A stretch of DNA of 52,859 bases, from the NCBI GenBank assembly GCA_964586765.1, contig CAZPHN010000016.1, forward strand, positions 1 through 52,859, read 5' to 3'. Below, piece by piece: positions 25,236 through 33,860 of the stretch. Origin of the DNA: UBA3263 sp964586765. GTDB taxonomy: Bacteria; Bacteroidota; Bacteroidia; Bacteroidales; Muribaculaceae. The first letter of the stretch is position 1; every line of letters starts with the position of its first letter. The translations under genes were made by a program, and so were the position numbers. The notes under the pieces were generated by a model. That model made no database searches. It saw only the letters and a list, made by a program, of their open reading frames with translations, and was not told the DNA's origin.

Positions 25236-26933
25236 ATGAACCATCAGCTCCTTTCAGCCATCCTGCTCGCGGCGGCTCCCCTCTGCGCCTTTGCGCAGTC
25301 TGACAACGGTCAGGGCAATCCGGACCGCAAGGTAACCGTCCACGGCTCCGTTCAGGTCGACGCTCTCTTCCCCGAAGAGGACGCCACCATCGGCGCAAAG
25401 AAATATAAGGAAAAACTCTTGGGCAATGTCTACGCCAACGCCGGTCTGTTCAGCAAATATATCGACGCCGGTCTGCGTGTGGAATACCTCCAGCACCCCC
25501 TGCCCGGTTTCGAACCCGACTTCAAGGGCTGGGGCATCCCTAATTTCTACGCCACCGGAAAATACAAAGGCTTCCAGCTTACCGCAGGTGACTTTTACGA
25601 GCAATTCGGTTCTGGATTTATCCTCCGTACCTACGAGGAGCGGTCGCTCGGCATCGACAACTCAATCCGCGGCGGACGCCTGAAGATTGACGCCCTTCCC
25701 GGCATACGCTTTACCGCCCTTGCCGGCATCCAGCGTTTCTACTGGGACTGGAGCACCCGCTCCAAGCTCTACGGCGCAGACCTCGAGTGGGACATGCAGC
25801 AACATATCCGCGCATTCCGCGACCATGACATCTCTTGGACTTGGGGCGCATCTTGGGTAATGAAACATGAAAGCTACGACGCTGCCGACCATATCTTCAT
25901 GGTAAAAGGTGATGATATTGTCTATCTGAAGCTACCCAAGTATGTCAATTCGTTCGATTTCCGCACCCAGTTCTACAAAGGCGGACTCAACGTGCTTGCC
26001 GAAGTGGCTCTGAAAGAAAACGACCCGTCGTTTGACAATAATTATACCTTCCGCAATGGCTCCGCCGTGATGCTTTCCGCCTCTTACTCCCAGAGCGGCT
26101 GGAGCGCGCAGGTTCAGGCTAAACGCTCGGAAGACATGTCGTTCCGTACCCGACGCTCGCAGAAAGGCATCGCTACATTTATCAACAACATGCCCGCGTT
26201 TGCCTATCAGCATACCTACTCTCTCGCCGCCATGTACCCTTATGCCACCCAAGCCGCTCCCGGCGAATGGGCTCTGCAGGGAAACTTCGCCTACACCTTC
26301 AAGCGTCGAACCGCCCTCGGCGGCAAATACGGCACCAAACTCCGCCTCAACGTCAGCTACATCCGCGGAATTGACCGTGAAGGCACATGGAAAACCGGCG
26401 ACAACAGCCTTTACGGCACCGACGGTCAGAAAACCAAATTCTTCGGCTGGGGTCCGCTCTACTACACCGACGTGAACCTCCAGTTTGAGAAAAAATTCTC
26501 GCGTGTATTCTCGCTCAACGCCATGTATATGTACCAGCGTTACAACAAGACCGTCATTGAAGGCGAAGGCGGCATGATTAACGCCCACATAGCCGTAGGC
26601 GAGGCTAAGTTCCGCTGCTCCGACAAGGTCACCGTCCGCACCGAGCTCCAGTATCTTGCCACCAAGCAGGACAAGCGAGACTGGCTCTACGGCTTGGTTG
26701 AAGTCTCTATCCTCCCCTACGTGATGGTCGGCGTAAGTGACGAATGGAATGCCGGCAACGTTCCCGGAAAACGTGACCATTACTATATGTTCAGCGTTAC
26801 CGGCAACTATCGCAACAACCGCCTGATGCTCGGCTACGGTCGTACCCGCGACGGCTACAACTGCTCCGGCGGTGTCTGCCGCTACGTTCCCGCAACCCGC
26901 GGCTTCCAACTCTCCTATAACTACAATTTCTAA
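25236..26933 (+). CDS. DUF6029-family outer-membrane beta-barrel protein
   Basis: 565 residues. Signal peptide ending in CAFAQS. The body has many alternating strands rich in aromatic residues and glycine (GLFSKYIDAGLRVEYLQ, YKGFQLTAGDFYEQFGSGFILRTYEERSLG, YMFSVTGNYRNNRLMLGYGRT) and ends with YNYNF, a barrel-type C-terminal aromatic residue. This matches the uncharacterised DUF6029 family of Bacteroidales. It lies between two thioredoxin-type exported proteins and may be a substrate or partner of that pathway; a cysteine pair occurs only near the end (CSGGVC). Function unknown. Confidence 0.8.
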   Translation: MNHQLLSAILLAAAPLCAFAQSDNGQGNPDRKVTVHGSVQVDALFPEEDATIGAKKYKEKLLGNVYANAGLFSKYIDAGLRVEYLQHPLPGFEPDFKGWGIPNFYATGKYKGFQLTAGDFYEQFGSGFILRTYEERSLGIDNSIRGGRLKIDALPGIRFTALAGIQRFYWDWSTRSKLYGADLEWDMQQHIRAFRDHDISWTWGASWVMKHESYDAADHIFMVKGDDIVYLKLPKYVNSFDFRTQFYKGGLNVLAEVALKENDPSFDNNYTFRNGSAVMLSASYSQSGWSAQVQAKRSEDMSFRTRRSQKGIATFINNMPAFAYQHTYSLAAMYPYATQAAPGEWALQGNFAYTFKRRTALGGKYGTKLRLNVSYIRGIDREGTWKTGDNSLYGTDGQKTKFFGWGPLYYTDVNLQFEKKFSRVFSLNAMYMYQRYNKTVIEGEGGMINAHIAVGEAKFRCSDKVTVRTELQYLATKQDKRDWLYGLVEVSILPYVMVGVSDEWNAGNVPGKRDHYYMFSVTGNYRNNRLMLGYGRTRDGYNCSGGVCRYVPATRGFQLSYNYNF

Positions 26934-26962
26934 CCCGAATACACATTATTTATATATAAGCA

Positions 26963-27757
26963 ATGAAAATCCTTTCCCTCCTCCCCGCGGCAGCTGCCGC
27001 AATAATGATGCTCGCCTCCTGCGAGTCCACCCCCGTCGAAGAGCGTTTTGTCGCTGTCGACTCGAATGACTTTGTGCCCCAGCGCACAGTGTTGATTGAA
27101 GAATTTACCGGTCAGACATGCGTCAACTGCCCCTCAGCCCATGAACTGCTCAACGGACTTGACGCCCGCTTCAACAACCCTGACCACGTAGGCTTCATCG
27201 TTGTAGGCATCCACTACTCCGACTTCGGCATGGACGCTCCCCGCGGCTTTGTCGTCCCTGAATGTAACGAATATGCCGTAGGCGTGGCAAACGCACCCTC
27301 CGCGCGCATCAACCGCCGCACCGACATTATCGGCACAGACCTCTGGACCGGCTCGCTCCTTAGCGAAATGATTCGCAAATCATCGGTAAAATTCACCGGC
27401 ATGACCGCCTCGCTGAAGGCATCAGACTCCAAAATCAGCATCGAAGGCACCGTCTACGCATCGGAAACGTATAAAAACGCCCGTTTGCAGCTCTGGCTTG
27501 TCGAAGATGACATTGTCGCCCCTCAGCTGACCAAAGACGGACCAATTGCTGACTATGTCCACCATGCCGTTTTCCGTGCCACTCTCAATGGAGTAAAAGG
27601 TCAGGCAATCGACATCAAGGAAAAGACAGAAACATCGTTCAAACTCAACGACTACCCTCTGCCCACCTACGTCAACCCCCGCAACCTCCGCGTAGTAGCC
27701 TTTGTCTACACCGACACCGACGGCGTCCTCAACGCCACCCAATCCCCCGCCAACTAA
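26963..27757 (+). CDS. Omp28-related outer-membrane lipoprotein
   Basis: 264 residues. A lipoprotein signal (LLPAAAAAIMMLASCES) gives a lipidated cysteine at 20. A thioredoxin-like Omp28 domain follows: LIEEFTGQTCVNCPSAHELL with a CxxC pair, then the VGIHYSDFG and APSARINRRTD segments. Omp28 proteins are surface lipoproteins of Bacteroidetes with a redox-type motif and unclear role. It lies 29 bp downstream of the DUF6029 gene; together with the TlpA-like gene this suggests an exported redox or adhesion module. The 3' end is strongly C-rich. Confidence 0.88.
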   Translation: MKILSLLPAAAAAIMMLASCESTPVEERFVAVDSNDFVPQRTVLIEEFTGQTCVNCPSAHELLNGLDARFNNPDHVGFIVVGIHYSDFGMDAPRGFVVPECNEYAVGVANAPSARINRRTDIIGTDLWTGSLLSEMIRKSSVKFTGMTASLKASDSKISIEGTVYASETYKNARLQLWLVEDDIVAPQLTKDGPIADYVHHAVFRATLNGVKGQAIDIKEKTETSFKLNDYPLPTYVNPRNLRVVAFVYTDTDGVLNATQSPAN

Positions 27758-27800
27758 CCGTAATACAATACAGAATACAAAATTCAAAACATAAAAGCTT

Positions 27801-28472
27801 ATGAAGAAGATTTTTACTTCAATGGTGCTGATGGCTGCCGCTTTTGTTGCCTCAGCACAGAATTTCACCGTTACCGCCTTTGACGGCACCCGTACCCTCA
27901 AAGATGGCGACGTAATCGAGTGTGGCTACGAAGAAAGTTTGTTCGGATTGGATTGGGATCCCGCCATCGAGGTTATCTGCAACAAGAACCTAACCCTTAC
28001 CGTTACCGCCAATGCTCCCGACGGAAATAAAATTCAGTTCTGCGGTCTTACAGGTAGCTGTGTAACACTTAATGGAACTCCTGAAACCCGCTCGAATACC
28101 TACCCTGAGGGTACGAAGGTTCCTATGAGGCTTGATATTACTGGCGGCAATGTTGTTATGCCGGTTGACGCAACCCTCAAGATTACGGACGGAACCGAAA
28201 CCGTAAACCTGACCATCACTTTCTGTCCTGAATCACAGGAAGAACTCGGAATTGCAAACGTTGCTGCCGATGGCGTTAACATCGCCGTTAAAGGTCGTAC
28301 TCTCAGCTTCAACGCTGACTCAGCCACTGACCTGACCCTCTATACCATCAGCGGTCAGTCTGCCATCAGCCGCCGTATCAGCGGTCACGGCTCGCTCAGC
28401 CTCACCAACCTTCCCGCCGGAGTCTACATTTACCGCGCAGGCAAAAAAACCGGTAAGCTGATTCTCCGTTGA
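27801..28472 (+). CDS. exported protein with C-terminal sorting-type domain
   Basis: 223 residues. Signal peptide MKKIFTSMVLMAAAFVASAQ. The middle is a beta-rich domain without a recognised name (KDGDVIECGYEESLFGLDWDP..., LRFDI-like strands). The last about 70 residues (LSFNADSATDLTLYTISGQSAISRR... SLTNLPAGVYIYRAGKKTGKLILR) are a clear type IX secretion type A sorting domain or its Bacteroidales variant, which suggests export to the surface. The stop codon overlaps the TTG start of the next gene (TTGA). Function unknown. Confidence 0.75.
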   Translation: MKKIFTSMVLMAAAFVASAQNFTVTAFDGTRTLKDGDVIECGYEESLFGLDWDPAIEVICNKNLTLTVTANAPDGNKIQFCGLTGSCVTLNGTPETRSNTYPEGTKVPMRLDITGGNVVMPVDATLKITDGTETVNLTITFCPESQEELGIANVAADGVNIAVKGRTLSFNADSATDLTLYTISGQSAISRRISGHGSLSLTNLPAGVYIYRAGKKTGKLILR

Positions 28473-29731
28473 CCACCGAACTCTACCACACTATCTGCGA
28501 ATGGCTACGTGACCTCATTGCCGAAACGCAATGGGAAGGTCACGTTTTTGCCGTTGGCGGATGTTGTAGAGATGAAATAATGGGGTTTGAAATCAAAGAC
28601 CTCGACCTTGCCATAGACCTGCCCAACGGCGGAGTAAAATTTGCCCGCTGGCTCCAGAAAAAACACCTTACAACGGGGCGTCCCGTCTATTTCCTCAAGT
28701 TCGGAACCGCAAAACTGCGTCTGCGCCGTTTTCCCGACGATGAAATCGAACTGGTGCAGACCCGACGCGAACAGTACACCAAGGAGACCTCACGCTGCCC
28801 CGAAGTCTGTTTCGGCACTATAGAAGATGACTGTTTCCGCCGCGACTTCACAGTCAACTCGCTCTACTATGACATTACGCGTCGCCGGATGGTCGACATA
28901 ACCGGCAAAGGCATTCCCGACATGGAAGCGGGACTGCTGCGCACTCCTCTCGACCCCGACGAGACATTTAATGACGACCCCGTCAGAATTCTCCGCGGAC
29001 TCCGTTTTGCCAACCGTTTCGGCTGGAAAATTGACCCGCCGTCATATAGAGCGATGCTGAGCCACATTGACCGGATAAGCATAGTGAGCCGCGAGCGTTG
29101 TCATTCAGAGCTTTGCAAGATGCTCAACGGTCCCGACCCGGTAGCCATGATGGAAACCCTGCGCCAGACCGGAGTCCTGCTTGCCATGATTCCTGACTTT
29201 GACGTGATAGTCAATTCGCCTACCCTCTGGACAGCCGCCATGGAGCGGCTCAGAGAGGTATTGAGCAACGACCCGGAGGCACCCACCCGCCTGCGCCTTG
29301 CCGCACTGATGCTCGACCTGCGCCCCACTCCGCGCGAGGCGGCGCGCGCCTGCCGTCATATCATGACCTCGCTGCGCTTTGACCGTCCGATAGTCTCCGA
29401 TGTGGCATTTTTAGTCACCTTTGCCAAACTTACCCCCGCTCAGCTTGACAATCCCAAACGTGTGCGCGAGGTTCAGAACCTTGCCGTCATTCAGGAAAGA
29501 ATGCGCCTGCTGCTCCGCTTTATTTCCGACTTAGGTCGCGCGGCAGATGCCGACCGCATCCGCAAAGAAAGCGAGCGCATAGTCTCATCTGGCAAGAGCG
29601 GCTTTACCGACCCCCGCGCCCTAAGCCACAAGCTTGAAGAAGAATCACCCAAAAAGAAAAAGCAGCGTGGCGGACACCACCGTCGCCGCCACCGCCGCCG
29701 CAAACCCCAAACCCCAAACCCTAAACACTAA
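28469..29731 (+). CDS. CCA tRNA nucleotidyltransferase/poly(A) polymerase family protein, TTG start
   Basis: 420 residues of the class II nucleotidyltransferase family that adds CCA to tRNA 3' ends or A tails to RNA. VFAVGGCCRDEIMG is at 27-39 and the catalytic carboxylates are in DLDLAID (44-50); RRDFTVNSLYYD and the RRA-like segment DPVRILRGLRFANRFGW follow. The only start that keeps the GGxxRD motif is the TTG at 28469, overlapping the preceding stop as TTGA; the first ATG would remove it. The C-terminus is unusually basic (HHRRRHRRRK) and its last nine codons lie inside the heptamer array at 29702, so they are encoded by the repeat. A CCA-adding role is likely but not distinguishable from poly(A) addition here. 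Confidence 0.85.
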   Translation: MTTELYHTICEWLRDLIAETQWEGHVFAVGGCCRDEIMGFEIKDLDLAIDLPNGGVKFARWLQKKHLTTGRPVYFLKFGTAKLRLRRFPDDEIELVQTRREQYTKETSRCPEVCFGTIEDDCFRRDFTVNSLYYDITRRRMVDITGKGIPDMEAGLLRTPLDPDETFNDDPVRILRGLRFANRFGWKIDPPSYRAMLSHIDRISIVSRERCHSELCKMLNGPDPVAMMETLRQTGVLLAMIPDFDVIVNSPTLWTAAMERLREVLSNDPEAPTRLRLAALMLDLRPTPREAARACRHIMTSLRFDRPIVSDVAFLVTFAKLTPAQLDNPKRVREVQNLAVIQERMRLLLRFISDLGRAADADRIRKESERIVSSGKSGFTDPRALSHKLEEESPKKKKQRGGHHRRRHRRRKPQTPNPKH

Positions 29732-29803
29732 ACTATAAACTATAAACACTAAACTATAAACACTAAACTATAAACACTAAACTATAAACACTAAACTATA
29801 AAC
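29702..29803. repeat. heptanucleotide tandem array AAACNNN (14 units)
   Basis: Fourteen consecutive 7-bp units, each AAAC followed by CCC, CCT, ACT or TAT, with AAACACT and AAACTAT alternating in the later part (a 14-bp higher-order period). It begins inside the last codons of the nucleotidyltransferase gene, crosses its stop at 29729-29731 and ends with AAACCAGA just before the TPP riboswitch. The sequence resembles telomeric repeats but lies in bacterial operon DNA. Confidence 0.95.
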
Positions 29804-29808
29804 CAGAA

Positions 29809-29887
29809 GACAAGGGGGTGCCCCTAAAAAGGCTGAGATCAATACCCTATGGACCTATTGACGGGCAATGCCGTCAGGGGATTTGTC
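29809..29887 (+). promoter_or_regulatory. TPP riboswitch (THI element)
   Basis: Contains the conserved pieces in order: GGGGTGCCCC, GGCTGAGATCAATACCC, ACCTATTGACGGG and CAATGCCGTCAGGGG. The outer stem is closed by GACAA (29809-29813) and TTGTC (29883-29887). It lies 60 nt before thiG. Thiamine pyrophosphate binding would lower expression of thiG-thiC-thiH; the expression platform (29888-29947) contains no obvious intrinsic terminator, so control of translation start is likely. Confidence 0.92.
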
Positions 29888-29947
29888 AGAAAAATCGCGA
29901 TGTGCGTCTGCCCGCTTGCCTTCGTCTTTTCATAAAATAACAAAACG

Positions 29948-30727
29948 ATGATTGAAAATGACATTTTAAGGCTCGGTGGACGCGATTTTCGTTCACGCCT
30001 CTTCGTAGGAACAGGAAAATTCCCCTCAAACCGACTGATGCTCGAAGCCATCAAAGCGTCCGGCACCGAAATGGTAACAGTAGCGGTCAAGCGTCTTGAC
30101 CTCGACAACACCGAAGAAGATGACATGCTCCACCATATTGACCGTGAGCACGTTCAGTTCCTTCCCAACACATCCGGCGCACGCGATGCCCGCGAAGCCC
30201 TGATTGCCGCCCGTGCCGCCCGCATGATTTACGGCACCGACTTTATCAAACTTGAAATTCACCCTGACCCGAAATATCTGCTCCCCGACCCCGTCGAGAC
30301 TCTCCGCGCCGCCGAAGAGCTTGTCAAGGACGGATTTACGGTACTTCCCTACGTCCAAGCCGACCCTGTTTTGTGTAAAAAGCTCGAAGAAGTGGGCGTA
30401 GCAGCCGTCATGCCCCTTGGCGCACCCATAGGCACTAACCGCGGACTGCTTACGCGCTCCATGCTCGAAATAATCATTGCCGAAAGCCGTGTGCCGGTAG
30501 TTGTCGACGCAGGCATAGGCGCGCCGAGCCATGCTGCCGAAGCGATGGAGATGGGAGCCGACGCCGTGCTTGTCAACACCGCCATAGCCGTTGCCGGCAA
30601 TCCCGTAGAAATGGCTATTGCCTTCCGCGACGCCACCGAAGCCGGACGCCGCGCCCGCCTTGCCGGTCTCGGAGCCGTAGGCTTCCAAGCCGAAGCCTCC
30701 TCCCCCCTCACCGCCTTCCTCGGCTAA
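29948..30727 (+). CDS. thiG: thiazole synthase
   Basis: Forms the thiazole phosphate ring of thiamine from deoxyxylulose phosphate, dehydroglycine and the ThiS thiocarboxylate. 259 residues, the usual length. The Schiff-base lysine is K101 in FIKLEIHPDPKYLLPD. Phosphate-binding motifs are VMPLGAPIGTNRGL and VPVVVDAGIGAPSHAAEAMEMGADAVLVNTAIA. It is the first gene after the TPP riboswitch. ThiS, ThiF and ThiE are not encoded here, so sulphur delivery and ring coupling must come from genes elsewhere. The 3' end is C-rich. Confidence 0.97.
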   Translation: MIENDILRLGGRDFRSRLFVGTGKFPSNRLMLEAIKASGTEMVTVAVKRLDLDNTEEDDMLHHIDREHVQFLPNTSGARDAREALIAARAARMIYGTDFIKLEIHPDPKYLLPDPVETLRAAEELVKDGFTVLPYVQADPVLCKKLEEVGVAAVMPLGAPIGTNRGLLTRSMLEIIIAESRVPVVVDAGIGAPSHAAEAMEMGADAVLVNTAIAVAGNPVEMAIAFRDATEAGRRARLAGLGAVGFQAEASSPLTAFLG

Positions 30728-30731
30728 AAAA

Positions 30732-30807
30732 GTTCTCCGAGTTCTCCGAGTACTCCGAGCCCTCCCTAAACCCTAAACCATAAACCCTAAACACTAAACC
30801 CTAAACC
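30732..30807. repeat. short tandem repeats between thiG and thiC
   Basis: Three 9-bp units GTTCTCCGA / GTACTCCGA (30732-30758), then five AAACNNN heptamers (30768-30802) ending in AAACCAGA immediately before the thiC ATG. The heptamer family and the ending are the same as in the array before the riboswitch. Confidence 0.9.
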
Positions 30808-30810
30808 AGA

Positions 30811-32520
30811 ATGCAAATCAACAACATAGACTGCCGAAAATACCCCGGCTCTGAAAAAATATATATAAAAGGAGAGATATTCCCCGAAATCAGCGTCGGA
30901 ATGCGTCGCGTAAACCTGACCCCGACCGTAAAAGTTGACTCCAAGGGCAACAAGACCGTCCGCGAGAACGACCCAGTCTACATCTACGACACCTCCGGTC
31001 CCTTCACCGACCCCGCCGTAGAGCTTGACATCAACGCCGGCATTCCACGCATACGCGAAAGCTGGAACGCGCGCCGCGATGACCTCGAAGAGTTGCCCGA
31101 AATTACCTCTGAGTATGGTCGCCGCCGTCTCGAAATGACCGAACTCGACCCAATCCGCTTCGGCAAGCGATACAAACCGCTGCGCGCCAAAGAAGGCAAA
31201 AAAATCACGCAGCTTGACCGCGCCCGTGCCGGCGAAATCACCCCGGAAATGGAATATGTGGCAATCCGCGAGAATGTCAACTCCCGCGCCCTCGGAATCG
31301 AGAGCCACATCACTCCCGAATTCGTGCGTCAGGAGGTTGCCGCCGGTCGCGCCGTAATCCCTGCCAACCCTAACCATCCGGAAGCGGAGCCTATGATTAT
31401 AGGTCGCGAATTTCTGGTAAAACTTAACACCAACATAGGCAACTCCGCCCTCAGCTCCGGCATCGAGGAGGAGGTCAACAAGGCGGTTTGGAGCTGCTAC
31501 TGGGGCGGCGACACGCTGATGGACCTCTCTACCGGCGACAACATCCACGAAACCCGCGAGTGGATTATCCGCAACTGCCCCGTGCCGATGGGTACCGTGC
31601 CCGTTTATCAAGCTCTTGAAAAGGTAAACGGCAAGGTCGAGGACCTCACATGGGAAATCTACCGCGACACCCTTATCGAACAGGCTGAACAGGGTGTGGA
31701 CTATTTCACTATCCATGCCGGAGCTCTGCGCGCCCACGCCGACCTGATTTCCGAGCGTCTCACCGGAATCGTGAGCCGCGGCGGCTCAATCATGACCCGC
31801 TGGGCGGTTATCCACAATCAAGAAAACTTCCTCTATACCCACTTCGATGAAATCTGCGAAATCCTTGCGCGTTATGACGTTGCCGTGTCGCTTGGCGACG
31901 GTCTCCGTCCCGGCTCAATCCATGATGCCAATGACCGCTCCCAGTTCATGGAGCTCGACGTGCTGGGCGAACTGACCGAAATTGCGTGGAAACATGGCGT
32001 ACAGGTGCTGATTGAGGGTCCGGGTCACGTTCCCATGAACAAAATACGCGAAAATATGGACCGCCAGATTGAAAAATGTCATGCCGCGCCCTTCTATACC
32101 CTCGGACCGCTGACTACCGACATTGCTCCCGGCTATGACCATATCACCTCGGCTATCGGAGCGGCAAATATCGCCGCCATGGGCACCGCGATGATTTGCT
32201 ACGTGACCCCCAAGGAACACCTTGCGCTCCCTGACCTCGACGATGTGCGCGCCGGTGTCATAACCTACAAGATTGCCGCCCATGCCGCCGACCTTGCCAA
32301 GGGACATCCCGGCGCACAGGTGCGCGACGACGCCCTGAGCCGCGCGCGCTTCGAGTTCCGCTGGAAGGACCAGTTCAATCTCAGCCTCGACCCCGAGCTT
32401 GCCAAACGCTACTATGTCGAGTCACACAAGGGCGATGACCGTTTCTGCACAATGTGCGGACCGAACTTCTGTGCCATGCGTATCAGTGCCGCCACCGCCG
32501 ACTCATGTAAAAACGACTAA
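30811..32520 (+). CDS. thiC: phosphomethylpyrimidine synthase
   Basis: A radical-SAM enzyme that rearranges aminoimidazole ribotide into hydroxymethylpyrimidine phosphate, the pyrimidine half of thiamine. 569 residues. The C-terminal cluster motif is C546-x2-C549-x4-C554 (CTMCGPNFC). Conserved blocks VYIYDTSGPFTDP, GVDYFTIHAGALRAHADL, SLGDGLRPGSIHDAND, IEGPGHVPMNKI and DIAPGYDHITSAIGAA are all intact. The ATG at 30811 is preceded by the heptamer array and shows no purine-rich ribosome site. It is in an operon with thiG and thiH under the TPP riboswitch. Confidence 0.98.
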   Translation: MQINNIDCRKYPGSEKIYIKGEIFPEISVGMRRVNLTPTVKVDSKGNKTVRENDPVYIYDTSGPFTDPAVELDINAGIPRIRESWNARRDDLEELPEITSEYGRRRLEMTELDPIRFGKRYKPLRAKEGKKITQLDRARAGEITPEMEYVAIRENVNSRALGIESHITPEFVRQEVAAGRAVIPANPNHPEAEPMIIGREFLVKLNTNIGNSALSSGIEEEVNKAVWSCYWGGDTLMDLSTGDNIHETREWIIRNCPVPMGTVPVYQALEKVNGKVEDLTWEIYRDTLIEQAEQGVDYFTIHAGALRAHADLISERLTGIVSRGGSIMTRWAVIHNQENFLYTHFDEICEILARYDVAVSLGDGLRPGSIHDANDRSQFMELDVLGELTEIAWKHGVQVLIEGPGHVPMNKIRENMDRQIEKCHAAPFYTLGPLTTDIAPGYDHITSAIGAANIAAMGTAMICYVTPKEHLALPDLDDVRAGVITYKIAAHAADLAKGHPGAQVRDDALSRARFEFRWKDQFNLSLDPELAKRYYVESHKGDDRFCTMCGPNFCAMRISAATADSCKND

Positions 32521-32529
32521 GACAGACCT

Positions 32530-33639
32530 ATGTTCTACGACGAACTTCAAAAATACGACTGGGACTCAACGACGGCGGCTATTGCCTCAAAGACAGCCGC
32601 CGACGTTGAACGGGCGTTGAGCCACGACCGCCTGACCATTGATGATTTTATGGCTCTGATATCTCCTGCCGCTGTCCCCTATCTGGAGCAGATGGCACAG
32701 AAAAGCCGCCGGATTACACGCGAACGCTTCGGCAAGACCATTTCCATGTACATCCCCATGTACGTCTCTAATGCCTGCACGAACCATTGCGTCTACTGCG
32801 GTTTCAACCATCACAATCCGCTTACGCGTGTAACCCTCACTCAGGAGCAGGTCAAGGCGGAGTGTGAGGCAATCCGTCGCCTCGGACCCTTCGAAAACCT
32901 GCTGATTGTCAGCGGCGAATTCCCTACTCTCAACGGTCCCGACTATCTCGAGCAAGTATTGAAAACCTGCCGTCCATACTTCCATAATCTGACCATCGAG
33001 GTTATGCCGCTCAAACAGCAGGCCTACGAGCGTCTGATTGAGAGCGGACTGAACGGAGTGGTCTGCTTTCAGGAAACATACAATGAACGCAATTACAAGA
33101 CCTACCATCCCCGCGGAATGAAGTCGGACTTCAAATGGCGTGTCAACGGTTTTGACCGTATGGGAGCCGCCGGACTCCATAAAATAGGCATGGGTGTCCT
33201 CATAGGTCTCGAAGACTGGCGCACCGACGTTACCTACATGGCACGCCATCTGCTCTATCTGCGCAAAAACTATTGGCGCACACGCTTTTCGGTTAATTTC
33301 CCGCGAATGTGTCCCGCCGAGGGCGGATACCAGCCCAAAGTCGTAATGACCGACAAGGAACTCGCACAGCTGACGTTCGCTTTCCGCCTGTTTGACCATG
33401 ACGTCGACATCTCCTATTCTACCCGCGAGAAAGCGGCGTTCCGCGCCAACATGATGCAGCTTGGCGTCACCTCCATGAGCGCAGGCTCCAAGACCGAGCC
33501 GGGCGGTTACGTCTCCACCCCCGATGCCCTCGAGCAATTCGAGGTAAGCGATGACCGCTCGCCCCGCGCCGTTGCCGCCGAAATTTCAACCCTTGGCTAC
33601 GAACCCGTCTGGAAAGACTGGGACCGCCGTCTTGACTGA
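32530..33639 (+). CDS. thiH: 2-iminoacetate synthase (tyrosine lyase)
   Basis: A radical-SAM enzyme that cleaves tyrosine to dehydroglycine for the thiazole ring. 369 residues. The cluster motif C83-x3-C87-x2-C90 lies in SNACTNHCVYCGFNHHN. LLIVSGEFPTL, GLNGVVCFQETYN and MGVLIGLEDWRTDV are typical ThiH segments. It is the last gene of the riboswitch operon, 9 nt after thiC. The presence of ThiH instead of ThiO fits an anaerobe. A weak hairpin with ATGGGT/ACCCAT arms follows at about 33652-33677 but has no T-tract. Confidence 0.97.
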   Translation: MFYDELQKYDWDSTTAAIASKTAADVERALSHDRLTIDDFMALISPAAVPYLEQMAQKSRRITRERFGKTISMYIPMYVSNACTNHCVYCGFNHHNPLTRVTLTQEQVKAECEAIRRLGPFENLLIVSGEFPTLNGPDYLEQVLKTCRPYFHNLTIEVMPLKQQAYERLIESGLNGVVCFQETYNERNYKTYHPRGMKSDFKWRVNGFDRMGAAGLHKIGMGVLIGLEDWRTDVTYMARHLLYLRKNYWRTRFSVNFPRMCPAEGGYQPKVVMTDKELAQLTFAFRLFDHDVDISYSTREKAAFRANMMQLGVTSMSAGSKTEPGGYVSTPDALEQFEVSDDRSPRAVAAEISTLGYEPVWKDWDRRLD

Positions 33640-33844
33640 ATAAACAAAACGAATGGGTACCCTCACGGACACCCATAAGCTTCAAATACACAATTATCTA
33701 TAAAACAACTATTCAATCCTTAAAAAAAGTCTAATTTTTGGATAAAAAATTGACTTGCCGCAAATTTAATAAACAATTTGAAATTTTAACAATCTTTTTG
33801 GTTAAAAATGGTTAATTTATTCGCGATACTTATGCGAATATACT

Positions 33845-33852
33845 TAAATTTG
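33845..33852 (+). promoter_or_regulatory. -7 box of the AraC-type gene
   Basis: TAAATTTG; the ATG follows after 8 nt, predicting a leader of at most a few nucleotides. The 200 bp between thiH and this box are very AT-rich and hold no gene. Confidence 0.5.
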
Positions 33853-33860
33853 CAACCGCA

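Noticed and set aside
25932..26909. 325-codon open frame on the minus strand opposite the DUF6029 gene
   Set aside because: It mirrors a strong plus-strand gene with signal peptide and barrel pattern. The product is a Val/Gly/Ala-rich shadow without any domain.
29702..30807. Telomeric repeats indicating eukaryotic contamination or a linear end
   Set aside because: The arrays are short, imperfect and embedded between and within intact bacterial thi and nucleotidyltransferase genes with a bacterial riboswitch.
30787..31737. 316-codon minus-strand frame opposite thiC
   Set aside because: ThiC is unmistakable on the plus strand; the antisense product has shadow composition.
32587..33537. 316-codon minus-strand frame opposite thiH
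   Set aside because: It is a shadow of thiH, with no recognisable motif or promoter.
33652..33677. Hairpin after thiH as terminator
   Set aside because: The stem is only 6 bp with a long loop and there is no T-run. Too weak to list as a feature.
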